A stretch of 64,000 bases of DNA from JAVVHH01 sp963848035 (GTDB taxonomy: Bacteria; Pseudomonadota; Alphaproteobacteria; Acetobacterales; Acetobacteraceae): assembly GCA_963848035.1 (NCBI GenBank), contig CAWKCD010000001.1, positions 2,976,001 through 3,040,000 of the forward strand, read 5' to 3'. Below, piece by piece: positions 46,203 to 55,836 of the stretch. Each line of letters starts with the position of its first letter. The stretch's first letter is position 1. The notes beneath the pieces are model-generated. The model searched no databases and was not told the DNA's origin. It worked only from the letters and a program-made list of their open reading frames with translations. Both the position numbers and the translations under genes were made by a program.

Positions 46203-47321
46203 GCCGAGGAGCGATCGCGTCGCCGCATCCCCCTGAATGGCATGTCGGCCGCGCCGACGGTTCCGACGTCGTGGTGCTCGCGGGGGATTGGCTGGCCGGG
46301 TCCGGTGTGCCGGCGTTCAAGGCGCCGGGACGGCGCGCTGCGGATCGACGCGACGGCGCTGGGGCGCTGGGATTCCGGTTTGATCGCGTTCCTTTGGGAT
46401 GCGAAGCGGTCCGAGGCGGAGGCCGGGAGGGCGCTCGATGCCTCCGGTTTGCCGGACGCGGCGCGCAAGTTGCTCGGCCTGCTGCCGGACCGCCAGACCC
46501 TCCCGGCGGTGGTCGCGCGACGCCGGTTCCTGCCGGTGAGCTGGCTCGGCGGCAGCGCGATCGGCGTGCTGGACGAGGCCGGGGCGGTCAGCATCCAGTT
46601 CGCTTCCGTCATCACGGGCGGGCTGCTCAGCCTGCGTGGGCGAGCGCGGATGCGGGCGTCGGACTTGTTGGACAACGTGCGCGACGCGGGGCCGTCGGCC
46701 TTGCTCATCGTGGGTGTGGTGAATTTCCTGGTCGGCGCGATCCTGGCGTTCGTCGGCGCGGTGCAGCTTCGGAAGTTCGCGGCCGACATGTACGTCGCCA
46801 ACCTGGTCGGCCTCGCGCTGGTGCGGGAGATGGCGGGGGTGATGACGGCGATCGTCATGGCCGGGCGGACCGGCGGCGCGTATGCCGCCCGCATCGCGGC
46901 CATGCAGGGGAACGAGGAGATCGATGCGCTCGAGGTCATCGGCATCCCGGTTTCTGACTACATCGTGCTGCCGGCGGTGCTGGCCTTGGCTTTCACCATG
47001 CCGTTCCTCTATCTCTACGGCTGCCTGATCGGCATGCTCGGCGGCTTCGTCGTCGCGATCGGGATGCTGGCGGTCACCGGGCCGGGCTATCTGAACCAGA
47101 CGATCGAAGCGGTGGGGCTCTATCAATTCGTGTTCGGCTTCACCAAGAGCATCGCGTTCGCACTGCTGATCGGGGTGACGAGCTGCCGGATCGGGCTGCG
47201 CGCGGGGCGCAGCGCCGCCGATGTGGGCATGGCCGCGACGCGCGCGGTGGTGCTGGGGATCGTGGGCGTGATCGCGCTGGACGCGGTGTTCGCGGTCGTT
47301 GCCGAAACGGTCGGGTTCTAG
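46199..47321 (+). CDS. mlaE: MlaE-family lipid ABC transporter permease with N-terminal STAS-like domain, frameshifted
   Basis: About 373 residues after correction. Residues ~1-110 look like a STAS domain (V-V-V-L-A-G-D-W-L then G-A-L-R-I-D-A-T-A-L); the MlaE permease follows, with R-D-A-G-P-S-A-L-L-I-V-G-V-V-N-F-L-V-G, G-A-Y-A-A-R-I-A-A-M-Q-G-N-E-E-I-D-A-L and five or six membrane segments. The frame breaks near 46325 (one extra base between F-K-A and G-A-L-R-I-D). The complex moves phospholipids between the membranes. First gene of the mlaE-mlaF-mlaD-lipoprotein operon. Confidence 0.86.
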
Positions 47322-47322
47322 C

Positions 47323-48078
47323 ATGGCGCTGCTCTCGGTCGACGGATTGACCCTGGCGTTCGGCTCGAAGGTCATCCAGCGGGATCTGTCGTTCGAGGTG
47401 CGCCGCGGCAGCATCTTCGCGATCATGGGCGGGAGCGGTTGCGGCAAGAGCACCGTGCTGAAGGCGATGATCGGGCTGCTGCGGCCGCGCGCCGGCACGG
47501 TGCGGGTCGAGGCGGAGGATTACTGGGCGGGCAACGACGCGGATCGCGCCAGGACGGGGCGGCGCTTCGGCGTGCTGTTCCAGAGCGGGGCACTGTGGAG
47601 CGCGCTCACGGTCGGGCAGAACGTGGCGCTGCCGCTGCAGATGTTCACCACGCTCGGCCCGGCGGCGATCCGGCGGCTGGTCGAGCTCAAGCTCGCGTTG
47701 GTCGATCTCGGCGGCGCGGCCGATACGCTGCCGGCGGCGCTCAGCGGTGGGATGCGCAAGCGGGCCGGGCTTGCCCGCGCCTTGGCGCTGGATCCGGACA
47801 TCCTGTTCTTCGACGAGCCATCCGCCGGGCTGGACCCGATCGCGTCGTGCCGGCTGGACGATCTGATCCTCAACCTGCGGGACGGGCTCGGCGCGACGAT
47901 CGTGCTGGTCAGTCACGAACTGCCGAGCCTGTTCGCGATCGCCGATGACGGCGTGTTCCTCGACGCGGTGAGCAAGACGGCGATCGCGCACGGGGCGCCG
48001 GCGGCGATGCGGGACGGGTGCGACGACGAGCAGGTGCACGCCTTCATGCGGCGCCAGCGTCCGGAGCCGGTGCATTGA
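47323..48078 (+). CDS. mlaF: MlaF-family ABC transporter ATP-binding protein
   Basis: A 251-residue ABC ATPase of the Mla/Mkl type. Walker A is G-G-S-G-C-G-K-S-T near residue 36; the signature is L-S-G-G-M-R-K-R and Walker B I-L-F-F-D-E-P-S-A-G-L-D-P-I, both characteristic of MlaF; the switch histidine is in L-V-S-H-E-L. It powers the lipid transporter with MlaE. The ATG lies 1 base after the mlaE stop, and its stop overlaps the TTG of mlaD (TTGA). Confidence 0.93.
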   Translation: MALLSVDGLTLAFGSKVIQRDLSFEVRRGSIFAIMGGSGCGKSTVLKAMIGLLRPRAGTVRVEAEDYWAGNDADRARTGRRFGVLFQSGALWSALTVGQNVALPLQMFTTLGPAAIRRLVELKLALVDLGGAADTLPAALSGGMRKRAGLARALALDPDILFFDEPSAGLDPIASCRLDDLILNLRDGLGATIVLVSHELPSLFAIADDGVFLDAVSKTAIAHGAPAAMRDGCDDEQVHAFMRRQRPEPVH

Positions 48079-49055
48079 GCGGCGAGGCCAGCACGTCGCG
48101 GCAGACGGCGATCGGCGCGTTCGTGCTCGGCGGGATCGGGCTGACGCTGGCGGGGATCGTGCTATTCGGCAAGTCGCATCTGTTCAGCCCGACGGTTCGG
48201 GCGGCGGTCGTGTTCCAGGGGTCGGTCAGCGGCCTGACGGTGGGCGCGCCGGTCAATTTCCGCGGTGTTCGCGTCGGCGCGGTGGAGAGCATCACGGTGG
48301 AGTTCGATCCGAAGAGCCAGACCGCGTTCATTCCGGTGACGGTGCAGCTCGAGCCGAAGCGCGTCGTGCTGGCGGGGCAGAAGCGGCAGGACGCCACAGA
48401 CCTGCCGCAGGTGGTCGGCGTCGGGCTGCGGGCCGAGCTGAACACCCAGAGCTTCGTCACCGGACAATCCGAGATCGATCTGGACTTCGATCCGACTTCG
48501 GCGGCCGTGCTGCATCCGGACATCACGAGCTTGCCGGAAATCCCGACCCGGACGTCGACGATCCAGCGGGTCAAAGACCAGCTGAGCCAATTGCCGCTGC
48601 GCGAACTGGCCGACAACGCGAACGTCACCCTGCAGAGCCTGCGGGCACTGTCGGAGAAGCTGGACCGGACCCTGCCGGCGTTGATCGACAGTCTGCGGTC
48701 GACCTCGGACCGGACGGCGGCGACGATCGAGCTTGCCAGCCAGGGGGTGGGGGATATGGAGAAGCGGTTGGACGCAACGCTCGGCGACATCAGCCGGCTG
48801 GCCAATGCGGGGACGTTGCTGCTGAGCCAGCGCGGCGCGGAGCTGCATACGACGCTGGTGTCGGCCAATCAGACCGTGGTGCAGGCTCGCGACATGCTGG
48901 CTGAGCTGAAGGGGCTCACGTCGGAGCGGGGCGCGGGGCGGGCGAACGTCAACTCCACGCTGCGGGATCTGGCGGCGGCGGCGGCGGCATTGCGCGGGCT
49001 CGCGACCGATGTCGAGCACAATCCGCAATTGCTGCTGACGGGGCGTCGCCGATGA
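48075..49055 (+). CDS. mlaD: MlaD/MCE-domain lipid transport protein
   Basis: A 326-residue protein with one N-terminal membrane helix (A-I-G-A-F-V-L-G-G-I-G-L-T-L-A-G), an MCE domain (V-S-G-L-T-V-G-A-P-V-N-F-R-G-V-R-V-G), then a long helical region with heptad character up to the C-terminus. Length and architecture resemble the single-MCE subunits of PqiB/Mce-type systems, longer than E. coli MlaD. It is anchored in the inner membrane and forms a periplasmic lipid channel. It starts with a TTG overlapping the mlaF stop and its end overlaps the lipoprotein start by 4 bases. Confidence 0.92.
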   Translation: MSGEASTSRQTAIGAFVLGGIGLTLAGIVLFGKSHLFSPTVRAAVVFQGSVSGLTVGAPVNFRGVRVGAVESITVEFDPKSQTAFIPVTVQLEPKRVVLAGQKRQDATDLPQVVGVGLRAELNTQSFVTGQSEIDLDFDPTSAAVLHPDITSLPEIPTRTSTIQRVKDQLSQLPLRELADNANVTLQSLRALSEKLDRTLPALIDSLRSTSDRTAATIELASQGVGDMEKRLDATLGDISRLANAGTLLLSQRGAELHTTLVSANQTVVQARDMLAELKGLTSERGAGRANVNSTLRDLAAAAAALRGLATDVEHNPQLLLTGRRR

Positions 49056-49633
49056 AGCGGGGGATCGTGGTGCTGCTCGCCGGGCTCACGGCGGCGGGGT
49101 GCGCGGCGCCGGCGGTGACGCTCTACACGCTGGGCGTTCCGGCGCAGGCGGGGGCGGCCATCCCGCTGGGTGCGAAGCCGATGGTGATCGCGATCTCGCG
49201 CATCACGGTGCCGGACTATCTCGACACGCAGGACATCCTGGTTCGGCACGGCGCGGTGCTGCAGAGCAGCCGGGTCGGGCGCTGGGCGAGCCGTTTGTCG
49301 CTGGGCGCCACCGAGCTGGTGACCGCGCGCCTGTCGCGCGAGCGTCCGGACGCGTTGGTGACGGATCAGCCGCAGAGCGCGTCGCCGAGCTATCGGATCG
49401 TGATCAACGTCAGCCGGTTCGACATCACGGATGGGAGCCGGGCGGGCGAAGGGGCGGCGACGCTGGAGGCCGATTGGCTGATCGTGCCGAACGACGCGGC
49501 GGCGCCGGTGCGGCGCGATCGGACCCGGATCGATGTTTCGGGTCCGATGCAAGGCGATGGCGAGGTGGTCGGGTTGGCGACGGCGGTGCTCGAGCGGCTG
49601 GCGGCGGCGATCGACATCCGCGGATTGCGGTGA
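49052..49633 (+). CDS. ABC-type transport auxiliary lipoprotein (PqiC family)
   Basis: A 193-residue lipoprotein: the signal peptide ends in the lipobox L-T-A-A-G-C (Cys near residue 17). The body has the PqiC/DUF330 pattern: Y-T-L-G-V-P, V-I-A-I-S-R-I-T-V-P-D-Y-L-D, then I-V-I-N-V-S-R-F-D. PqiC is the outer-membrane lipoprotein of PqiABC lipid transport systems, so this Mla-like operon has an outer-membrane partner. Its stop abuts the convergent oleate hydratase stop with no gap. Confidence 0.9.
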   Translation: MKRGIVVLLAGLTAAGCAAPAVTLYTLGVPAQAGAAIPLGAKPMVIAISRITVPDYLDTQDILVRHGAVLQSSRVGRWASRLSLGATELVTARLSRERPDALVTDQPQSASPSYRIVINVSRFDITDGSRAGEGAATLEADWLIVPNDAAAPVRRDRTRIDVSGPMQGDGEVVGLATAVLERLAAAIDIRGLR

Positions 49634-51262
49634 TCAGGCGGCGGTTTCGATATCGTGGAGGGCGCGGAACGCCTTGAGCAGCACGCGGGGGTCGTGCTGG
49701 CCCTTGTAGACGGCGGGCGGCTTGAGCTTGAGGCCGAGCAGGCCGTAGGCGGCGAGTTGGGCCGAGCGGATGGAGTATTCGACCGTGAACACGACGTCGT
49801 CGGGCACTTCGCAGAATTGGCCCATGAAGGCGAGGTTGTGCAGGCCGGGCGGCAGGACGGCCGGGCGGTCGCCGGCTTGGCGCGGCAGGAATTGGCTGGT
49901 GATGAACGGCATCATGCAGGGGATGCAGATGCAGCTCCCGAGGATCTCGTCGGCTCGCGCGGATAGGCCGAGATGGCCGAGCAGTTCGGTCATGATCTCG
50001 CGTCCGGAGCAGGCGGATAGCGGCTTGGCGATGAAGTCGCCGGGCTGGTCGACGGCCAGGCCGTAGCCCCAGAGGACGGAGACGTCCTCCGGCTGGCCGA
50101 TGAAATGCGGTTGGTGCGGGATGACGATGGAGGCGAGCCAGGCGGAGTCGGGGAAGGTGATCAGACCGCCTTCGCCGGGCAGATTGCCGGTGAGTTCGCG
50201 TACGAGACGGAGCAGGGTGGGGTCGCGCATCGTCGTGGTGAAGGAGATCCATTTCGACTGGTCGACATGATCGGCGAACACGCCGGGCCGCCCGAAATTC
50301 GGCCGGCCGGCGGCGATGGTCTCCCAGAGCGTCCACGCGCCGCCGTCCGCCTTCGTGCCCATCGAAGGCGCACGATCCATGCTGCCCAGCGTGGAGGACT
50401 CGGTCATCGACCCGAGCGTGACCAGGACGTAATCGCGCGGGCTGACCGCGATCTCGCCCGGCACGCCGTCGCGGTGCAGGACGATCCGCTCGACGCTGTC
50501 CTTGCCTTCGTGCGTGCCGAAGCCGAGATCGGCGACGCGGGTGTTCAGTTCAAAGTGGACGCCGCGCTGCTCGAGCCATTTGTGCAGCGGGCGCACCAGT
50601 GAATCGTATTGGTTGTAGACGGTCCGCATGATGCCGCGGAGCCGGTCGAAGCCGTCGACCATGTGGATGAAGCGGGCCAGATAGCGCTTGAACTCGACGG
50701 CGCCGTGCCAGGGCTGGAAGGCGAAGGTCGTTGACCACATGAACCAGAAATCGGTGTTCAGGAAGGCGGCGTCGAACTGGTCGGCGATGGTGGTGCGCCC
50801 CAGCAACGACTCTGGCTCGAGCACGAGGCGTTCGATGGTCAGGATGTGCCGTTCGCTGAGGCCGAAGGCCGGCGCGGTCTGCCGCTGGCCGCCGCGGAAC
50901 AGGCGGGACTTGGAGGCGGTCCGCATGGTCTCGTTCCAGCGCATCGTCTCCTGCGTCACGGTCTCGCTCTCGTCGAGGGTTGGGATCGAATCGAACAGCG
51001 CGAAGGTGCAGAGATATTTGCTCTCGAGCATGCGGCCGCCGCGCAGGACGTAGCCGTCCCCCGGTGATCCGGCGCCGTCCAGGCTGCCGCCGAGCGTGTC
51101 GGACTGTTCCAGGATGGTGATGTTCTGCCCGAACATGTCGCCGTCGCGGATCATGAACACGGCGGCGGCCATCGAGGCGATGCCGCCGCCGACGAGATAG
51201 GCGCGGGGCGGCGTCGGATGGTTCCCCGTGGAAGAATTCGACATGCGCGACTTGGCGAACAT
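49634..51262 (-). CDS. ohyA: Oleate hydratase (MCRA family)
   Basis: A 542-residue FAD protein of the 67-kDa myosin-cross-reactive antigen family. The dinucleotide motif G-G-G-I-A-S-M-A-A-A is near residue 25, followed by L-E-Q-S-D-T-L-G-G-S-L-D-G-A-G, a hallmark of this family; W-S-T-T-F-A-F-Q-P-W-H and L-G-S-M-T-E-S-S fit too. The enzyme adds water to unsaturated fatty acids to give hydroxy fatty acids. Start ATG 51262 rather than 51244 because the shared promoter box then has its usual distance (72 bases). It lies next to a lipid transport operon, so membrane fatty acid modification under stress is plausible (inference). Confidence 0.93.
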   Translation of the reverse strand: MFAKSRMSNSSTGNHPTPPRAYLVGGGIASMAAAVFMIRDGDMFGQNITILEQSDTLGGSLDGAGSPGDGYVLRGGRMLESKYLCTFALFDSIPTLDESETVTQETMRWNETMRTASKSRLFRGGQRQTAPAFGLSERHILTIERLVLEPESLLGRTTIADQFDAAFLNTDFWFMWSTTFAFQPWHGAVEFKRYLARFIHMVDGFDRLRGIMRTVYNQYDSLVRPLHKWLEQRGVHFELNTRVADLGFGTHEGKDSVERIVLHRDGVPGEIAVSPRDYVLVTLGSMTESSTLGSMDRAPSMGTKADGGAWTLWETIAAGRPNFGRPGVFADHVDQSKWISFTTTMRDPTLLRLVRELTGNLPGEGGLITFPDSAWLASIVIPHQPHFIGQPEDVSVLWGYGLAVDQPGDFIAKPLSACSGREIMTELLGHLGLSARADEILGSCICIPCMMPFITSQFLPRQAGDRPAVLPPGLHNLAFMGQFCEVPDDVVFTVEYSIRSAQLAAYGLLGLKLKPPAVYKGQHDPRVLLKAFRALHDIETAA

Positions 51263-51292
51263 TGCGAGATGACCCGTTCCGAACAGGCGGCC

Positions 51293-51334
51293 ACTATGGT
51301 CCGCGCGCGGCCCGGCGAAAGGTTCGGAAACTAC
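51293..51334 (-). promoter_or_regulatory. Putative promoter with box GTAGTTTCCGA
   Basis: On the minus strand: GTAGTTTCCGA, 26 bases, ATAGT; the box begins 72 bases before the oleate hydratase ATG and overlaps the last codon of the upstream kinase gene. Confidence 0.57.
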
Positions 51335-54300
51335 GCAATCACGTCCTGGTCAGTGGCGGCCCCGGCGCCGACGGTCGCGGCGAGCGCCAGCCGGGCCAGG
51401 GCGGGCAGCGACTTGGTCCCCATCTTGCGCATGATCGACGCGCGGTGGTTCTCGACCGTGCGCTGGCTGATGCCGAGATCGGCGGCGATGTTCTTGCTCG
51501 GATGCCCGGCGAGGACGAGGTCCATGATCTGGTGCTGCCGCGACGTGAGGCCGGCGACGTGCACCGCCGCACTGGCCTGCCACGCCATCTGCTTGGAGGA
51601 GTCGCGCGAGCGTTCCATGGCGTGATCGATGCTGGCGAGGAGGTCGGCGGCGGCGATCGGCTTCTCGATGAAATCGGCGGCGCCGGCCTTCATCGCCAGC
51701 ACCGCCATCGAAACGTCGCTGTTGCCGGTGATGATGATGGCGGGCAGCTGGTCGCCGGCCGAACGCAACCGCTCCAGGACGTCGAGCCCGCTGATCCCGG
51801 GCAGGTAGGCGTCGATCAGGAGGCAGCCTTCGGTTCCCGGCACATGGGCCGTCAAGAAAGCTTCCCCGGTCGCGAATTCCTGCACGACACGGCCGTCATC
51901 CTCGAGCACGAGGCGGACGGCCTCGCGGACGTTGCGGTCGTCATCGACCACGAAGACCGTATGCGTGCCGGTGGCATCGTGAGGTGGACGCTGCGGCTTC
52001 GGCTTCGCACGGACCGGCAGGAGATCCTGGATGGCATCGAGCAGCCCGGCCGGGCGCACCGGCTTGCTGAGCTGCGCGCAGGTCTGTGCGGCGATCGCGG
52101 CCAAGGCCTTGGGCGAGATGTCGCCGGTGAGGATGATCACCGGCAGCGCAGGTCCGAGGCGTTCGCGCAGCGCCGCCGCGAGCGCCAAGCCATCGAGACC
52201 GAGCGGGAGGTTGTAGTCGGTGAGGAGCAGGTCGGGCTGGATGGCGCCGCGCTCGACCAGTTCGAGCGCCGCATGTCCGTCCCCCACCACGGCGGCCCGG
52301 TGGCCGGCGTCGGTCAGGATCAGCGCCAGCAACTCGCGGAGCTGGGGGTCGTCCTCGACGACGAGAAGGGTGCCGATGCGCGCGGCAGGCGCGGCGGCGG
52401 CGGGCACGGCCGGGTCCGGATCGACGATGCTCGGGGGCGCCGACTGGTCGCGGATCAGTGGGACCTCGACGCTGAACACCGATCCGCTGCCCGGGCGCGA
52501 GCGGACCGAAATCGGGTGGTCGAGCAGCGCGCCGAGACGTTGCACGATCGCCAGGCCGAGCCCGAGGCCGCGGTCGCGCTCGCGGGCCGGATTGTCGAGC
52601 TGCCGGTACTCCTCGAAGATGGCGCTGAGCTCGGCGCCGGGGATGCCGATACCGGTGTCCCAAACCTCGATCCGCGCCGATGCGCCGTGGCGGCGGCACC
52701 CCAGCAGGACCTTGCCGCGCGACGTATATTTGAGCGCGTTCGACACCAGGTTGCGCAGGATCTGCTCCAGCAGCCGCCGGTCGCTGCGGATGACCAGCCC
52801 CGATGCGACGACCCGGAGGTCGAGCCCCTGCGCGTGCGCCTGATCGGCGAAGTTGGCTTTCACATCGCCGAACAGCTCGTCGATCCGCAGGTCGGCCAGT
52901 TCGGGCTGAACGATGCCGGCCTCGATCTGCTTGATGTCCAGCAGCGTGTTTAACATGCCCGACATCGCGCCGATCGTCTCGGCCAGCCGCGCCACCAGCT
53001 TCTCCGAGCTGGTGCCCTCGACGCGGGACGCGAGCAGACCCTGCAGCAGGGACAGGCTCTGCAGCGGCTGGCGCAGGTCGTGGCTGGCGGCGGCGAGGAA
53101 GCGCGACTTGGCGGCGTTGGCGCGTTCGGCCTCCCGTTTGGCGGCTTCCAACGCCTCGGCGATGTGCTTGCGCGCGGTCACGTCGGTGAAGGTGATCACC
53201 ACGCCCTCGATGGCGTCGTCGTGCGTCCGGTATGGGAGCACGCGGCGCGACCAGGTGCCGGTCGAGGTCTCGATCTCGCGCTCGATCGGCAGCGAGGTGA
53301 TCAGCACGTGCCGGGCGTCGCCGGCGAGGGCCTCGTCGGCGGCCAGGGAGTGCAGGTCGGTCAGCGGCCGGCCGACATCGGTCTTGATGACGTTGAACAG
53401 CGCCTTGGTCGCCGGCGTGAAGAAGCGGATCTTGAGGTCGGCGTCGAGGAACAGGGTGGCGACGTCGGTGCTGTAGAGCACGTTCTGCAGGTCGTTGGCC
53501 GATGTCCGCTGCTGTTCGAGCGTCTCCTGGAGCTGGCTGTTCAGCGCGGTCAGTTCCTCGTTGAGGGATTGCAGTTCCTCCTTCGAGGTCAGCAGCTCCT
53601 CGTTGGTCGATTGGAACTCCTCGTTGACCGAGAGCGTGTTCTCGTTGATGGCCTTCTGCTCGTCGCCGGCGATCTCGAGGCTGCGGACGGCGCCGTGGAG
53701 CTCCTCGCGGGTATCCTCCAGCTCGCGCTCCAGCTCGGCCACGCGGGCGCGGTCGGCCGGCACGGCGGGATCGGCGGGATCGCGGGCCGGCTGATCGACG
53801 AAGTGGATCAGCAGCAGCTCGCGGTCCGCGTCCGGGATCGGATGCACTTCGATCGAGTATGGCAGGATGCGTCCGTCGCGGACCGTGCGGCCGCCGCCGA
53901 CGGTGATCGGCGCGTTGTCCTGGCTCGCGCGCAGGATCGCCGAGCGCAGGCGGGTCCGCAGCTCGTCGCCGACCATCGCGAGCACATCGGAGGTCGCGTG
54001 ACCCGGCGGCACGCGCAGGTATCGATCGGTCGGACCGAGCGAATACAGGTATTGGTGCTCGCGATTGATGAGGACCGTGGCCGGGGCATAGGTCTGCATC
54101 GTCTGGCGCTGGCAGAGTTCGGCCAGGGCGGCTTGCGGTGACGGCGGGACGGATTGGCCGGCGGCTGGTTGCGGCCGGAGCAGATCGCCGGCGTTCTTGG
54201 CGAAATCCACGTCGCCGGGCCGGCTGCGGCCGATATGGCGGTAGAGGCGGCTGGCTTTCGAGATCACGGAGAAGCGGTCGGCCGCGTCGCCGACGCTCTC

Positions 54301-55704
54301 GGAACTGCCGAGCAGAAGCACGCCGCCGGGCCGCAGGGCGAAGTGGAACAAGGAGACGACTTTCCGCTGCGCCTCGCTGCCGAGATAAATCATCACGTTG
54401 CGGCAGGAGACGAGATCGAGACGCGAGAACGGCGGGTCGGCGAGCAGATCCTGGACGGTGAACACGACCATCGAGCGCAATTCCGGCAGCACCCGGTAGC
54501 TGCCCTCCTCCTTGCTGAAGAACGCCGCGAGGCGGGCCGGCGTGACGTTGGCCTCGATGGTCGGGGGGTAGAGGCCCTCGCGGGCGAGCGCCACGGCGTC
54601 GGCGTCGGCGTCGGAGGCGAAGATCTGCAGCTTAACCCGGCTGTTGACCGCGGCGACCTGCTCCTGGAACAGGATCGCCAGCGAGTAGGCTTCTTCGCCC
54701 GTGCTGCATCCGGCGACCCAGATGCGCAGCGTCTGCTCCGGGGGCAGGCGGCCGATCAACTCGGGCACGATCGTCCGGGCGAGCAGGTCGAAGATCGCGG
54801 GATCGCGGAAGAAGCGGGTGACGTGGATGAGGAGGTCCTTTGCCAGGCGGTCGGCTTCGGCCGGATCATCGCGCAAGGCGGCGACGTAGCGGTCCATCTC
54901 CTGCAAGGGGAGGCCGGCCAACGCCATGCGGCGTTCCACGCGGCGCTTGAGCGTGCCGGGCTTGTAGAGCGTGAAGTCGTGGGAGGTTTGCTGGTTGAGC
55001 AGCGCGATGACGTCGGACAGGGAGTCGCGTGGGGTGACGCCGGCGGCGGGGGGCGACACCGCCGCCTTCACGTGACGCCGGGCCAGGGCTGCCGGCATCG
55101 CGGCGACGGCGAGGACGGCGTCGGATTCGCCGGTCGCGATGGCGCTGCGGGGCATCCCGTCATAGGCGGCTTCGGCAGGGTCCTGAACGATGACGAAGCC
55201 GCCGGCCTGCTTGATCGCGCGGATGCCGGCACTGCCGTCAGCGCCGGTGCCGGACAGCACGATGCAGCTCGCGCGCGGACCGCACTCCTTGGCGATCGAT
55301 TCCAGCAGGGCGTCGAACGGCAACCGGGCGCCACGACGGTCGGGCGCCGGTTTCAGACGCAGCAGGTCGCCGGACAATGTCATGAAGAAGGCCGGCGGGA
55401 TGACGTAGAGGTGATCTGGTTCGACCAGCATCCCGTCGGTCGCCTGCAGCACGGTGAGCTTGGTGTGGGTGGCCAGGAGCTCGACCATGAGGCTTTCGTG
55501 GGTCGGATCGAGGTGCTCGACGAGGATGAACGCCATGCCGCTCTCGGGCGGGAGCGCGTCGAGGAAGCTGGAGCAGGCCTCTAATCCGCCGGCCGAGGCC
55601 CCGATGGCGACGACGAGGAGACCCGCCTTCGCAGGTGCAGGGACGTCGCCGCGCCGTGGTTTGGCTTGGGAGGAACTGGCAGGTTTTGCGGGGTCGTGCG
55701 GCAC
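51331..55704 (-). CDS. CheB-CheR-PAS-histidine kinase-receiver-receiver-LuxR hybrid protein
   Basis: A single 1457-residue frame from GTG. Order: CheB-like methylesterase ~28-212 (G-A-S-A-G-G with S37; H64; G-T-G-A-D-G with D156); CheR-like methyltransferase ~225-490 (SAM site W-V-A-G-C-S-T-G-E-E-A-Y, 329-340); coiled coil ~655-735; PAS ~738-850; HisKA with H875; HATPase with N989, D-T-G-I-G 1016-1020 and G-L-G-L-G 1046-1050; receiver 1 (D1163, K1214); receiver 2 (D1298, K1348); C-terminal LuxR/FixJ helix-turn-helix ~1384-1440. It could sense, phosphorylate and regulate transcription in one chain. No transmembrane segment is seen, so it is cytoplasmic. It lies upstream of the oleate hydratase on the same strand. 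Confidence 0.93.
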   Translation of the reverse strand: MPHDPAKPASSSQAKPRRGDVPAPAKAGLLVVAIGASAGGLEACSSFLDALPPESGMAFILVEHLDPTHESLMVELLATHTKLTVLQATDGMLVEPDHLYVIPPAFFMTLSGDLLRLKPAPDRRGARLPFDALLESIAKECGPRASCIVLSGTGADGSAGIRAIKQAGGFVIVQDPAEAAYDGMPRSAIATGESDAVLAVAAMPAALARRHVKAAVSPPAAGVTPRDSLSDVIALLNQQTSHDFTLYKPGTLKRRVERRMALAGLPLQEMDRYVAALRDDPAEADRLAKDLLIHVTRFFRDPAIFDLLARTIVPELIGRLPPEQTLRIWVAGCSTGEEAYSLAILFQEQVAAVNSRVKLQIFASDADADAVALAREGLYPPTIEANVTPARLAAFFSKEEGSYRVLPELRSMVVFTVQDLLADPPFSRLDLVSCRNVMIYLGSEAQRKVVSLFHFALRPGGVLLLGSSESVGDAADRFSVISKASRLYRHIGRSRPGDVDFAKNAGDLLRPQPAAGQSVPPSPQAALAELCQRQTMQTYAPATVLINREHQYLYSLGPTDRYLRVPPGHATSDVLAMVGDELRTRLRSAILRASQDNAPITVGGGRTVRDGRILPYSIEVHPIPDADRELLLIHFVDQPARDPADPAVPADRARVAELERELEDTREELHGAVRSLEIAGDEQKAINENTLSVNEEFQSTNEELLTSKEELQSLNEELTALNSQLQETLEQQRTSANDLQNVLYSTDVATLFLDADLKIRFFTPATKALFNVIKTDVGRPLTDLHSLAADEALAGDARHVLITSLPIEREIETSTGTWSRRVLPYRTHDDAIEGVVITFTDVTARKHIAEALEAAKREAERANAAKSRFLAAASHDLRQPLQSLSLLQGLLASRVEGTSSEKLVARLAETIGAMSGMLNTLLDIKQIEAGIVQPELADLRIDELFGDVKANFADQAHAQGLDLRVVASGLVIRSDRRLLEQILRNLVSNALKYTSRGKVLLGCRRHGASARIEVWDTGIGIPGAELSAIFEEYRQLDNPARERDRGLGLGLAIVQRLGALLDHPISVRSRPGSGSVFSVEVPLIRDQSAPPSIVDPDPAVPAAAAPAARIGTLLVVEDDPQLRELLALILTDAGHRAAVVGDGHAALELVERGAIQPDLLLTDYNLPLGLDGLALAAALRERLGPALPVIILTGDISPKALAAIAAQTCAQLSKPVRPAGLLDAIQDLLPVRAKPKPQRPPHDATGTHTVFVVDDDRNVREAVRLVLEDDGRVVQEFATGEAFLTAHVPGTEGCLLIDAYLPGISGLDVLERLRSAGDQLPAIIITGNSDVSMAVLAMKAGAADFIEKPIAAADLLASIDHAMERSRDSSKQMAWQASAAVHVAGLTSRQHQIMDLVLAGHPSKNIAADLGISQRTVENHRASIMRKMGTKSLPALARLALAATVGAGAATDQDVIA

Positions 55705-55782
55705 CCAAACACCCTAGATTTTTGAAGGCCTCGCCGTCGTCTCAATCTCTAGCACACATCCGCGCTGGGGGGCGGACGGGAA

Positions 55783-55808
55783 ACGCCTCCGCCCGGGGGC
55801 GGAGGCGT
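55783..55808 (-). terminator. Terminator hairpin after the stress-protein gene
   Basis: A perfect 12-bp GC-rich stem (ACGCCTCCGCCC and complement), followed on the minus strand by TTTCCCG. It lies 29 bases after the GSP17M-like stop. Confidence 0.68.
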
Positions 55809-55836
55809 GGTGGCCGTGTGACGGGCGTGGTCGAGG

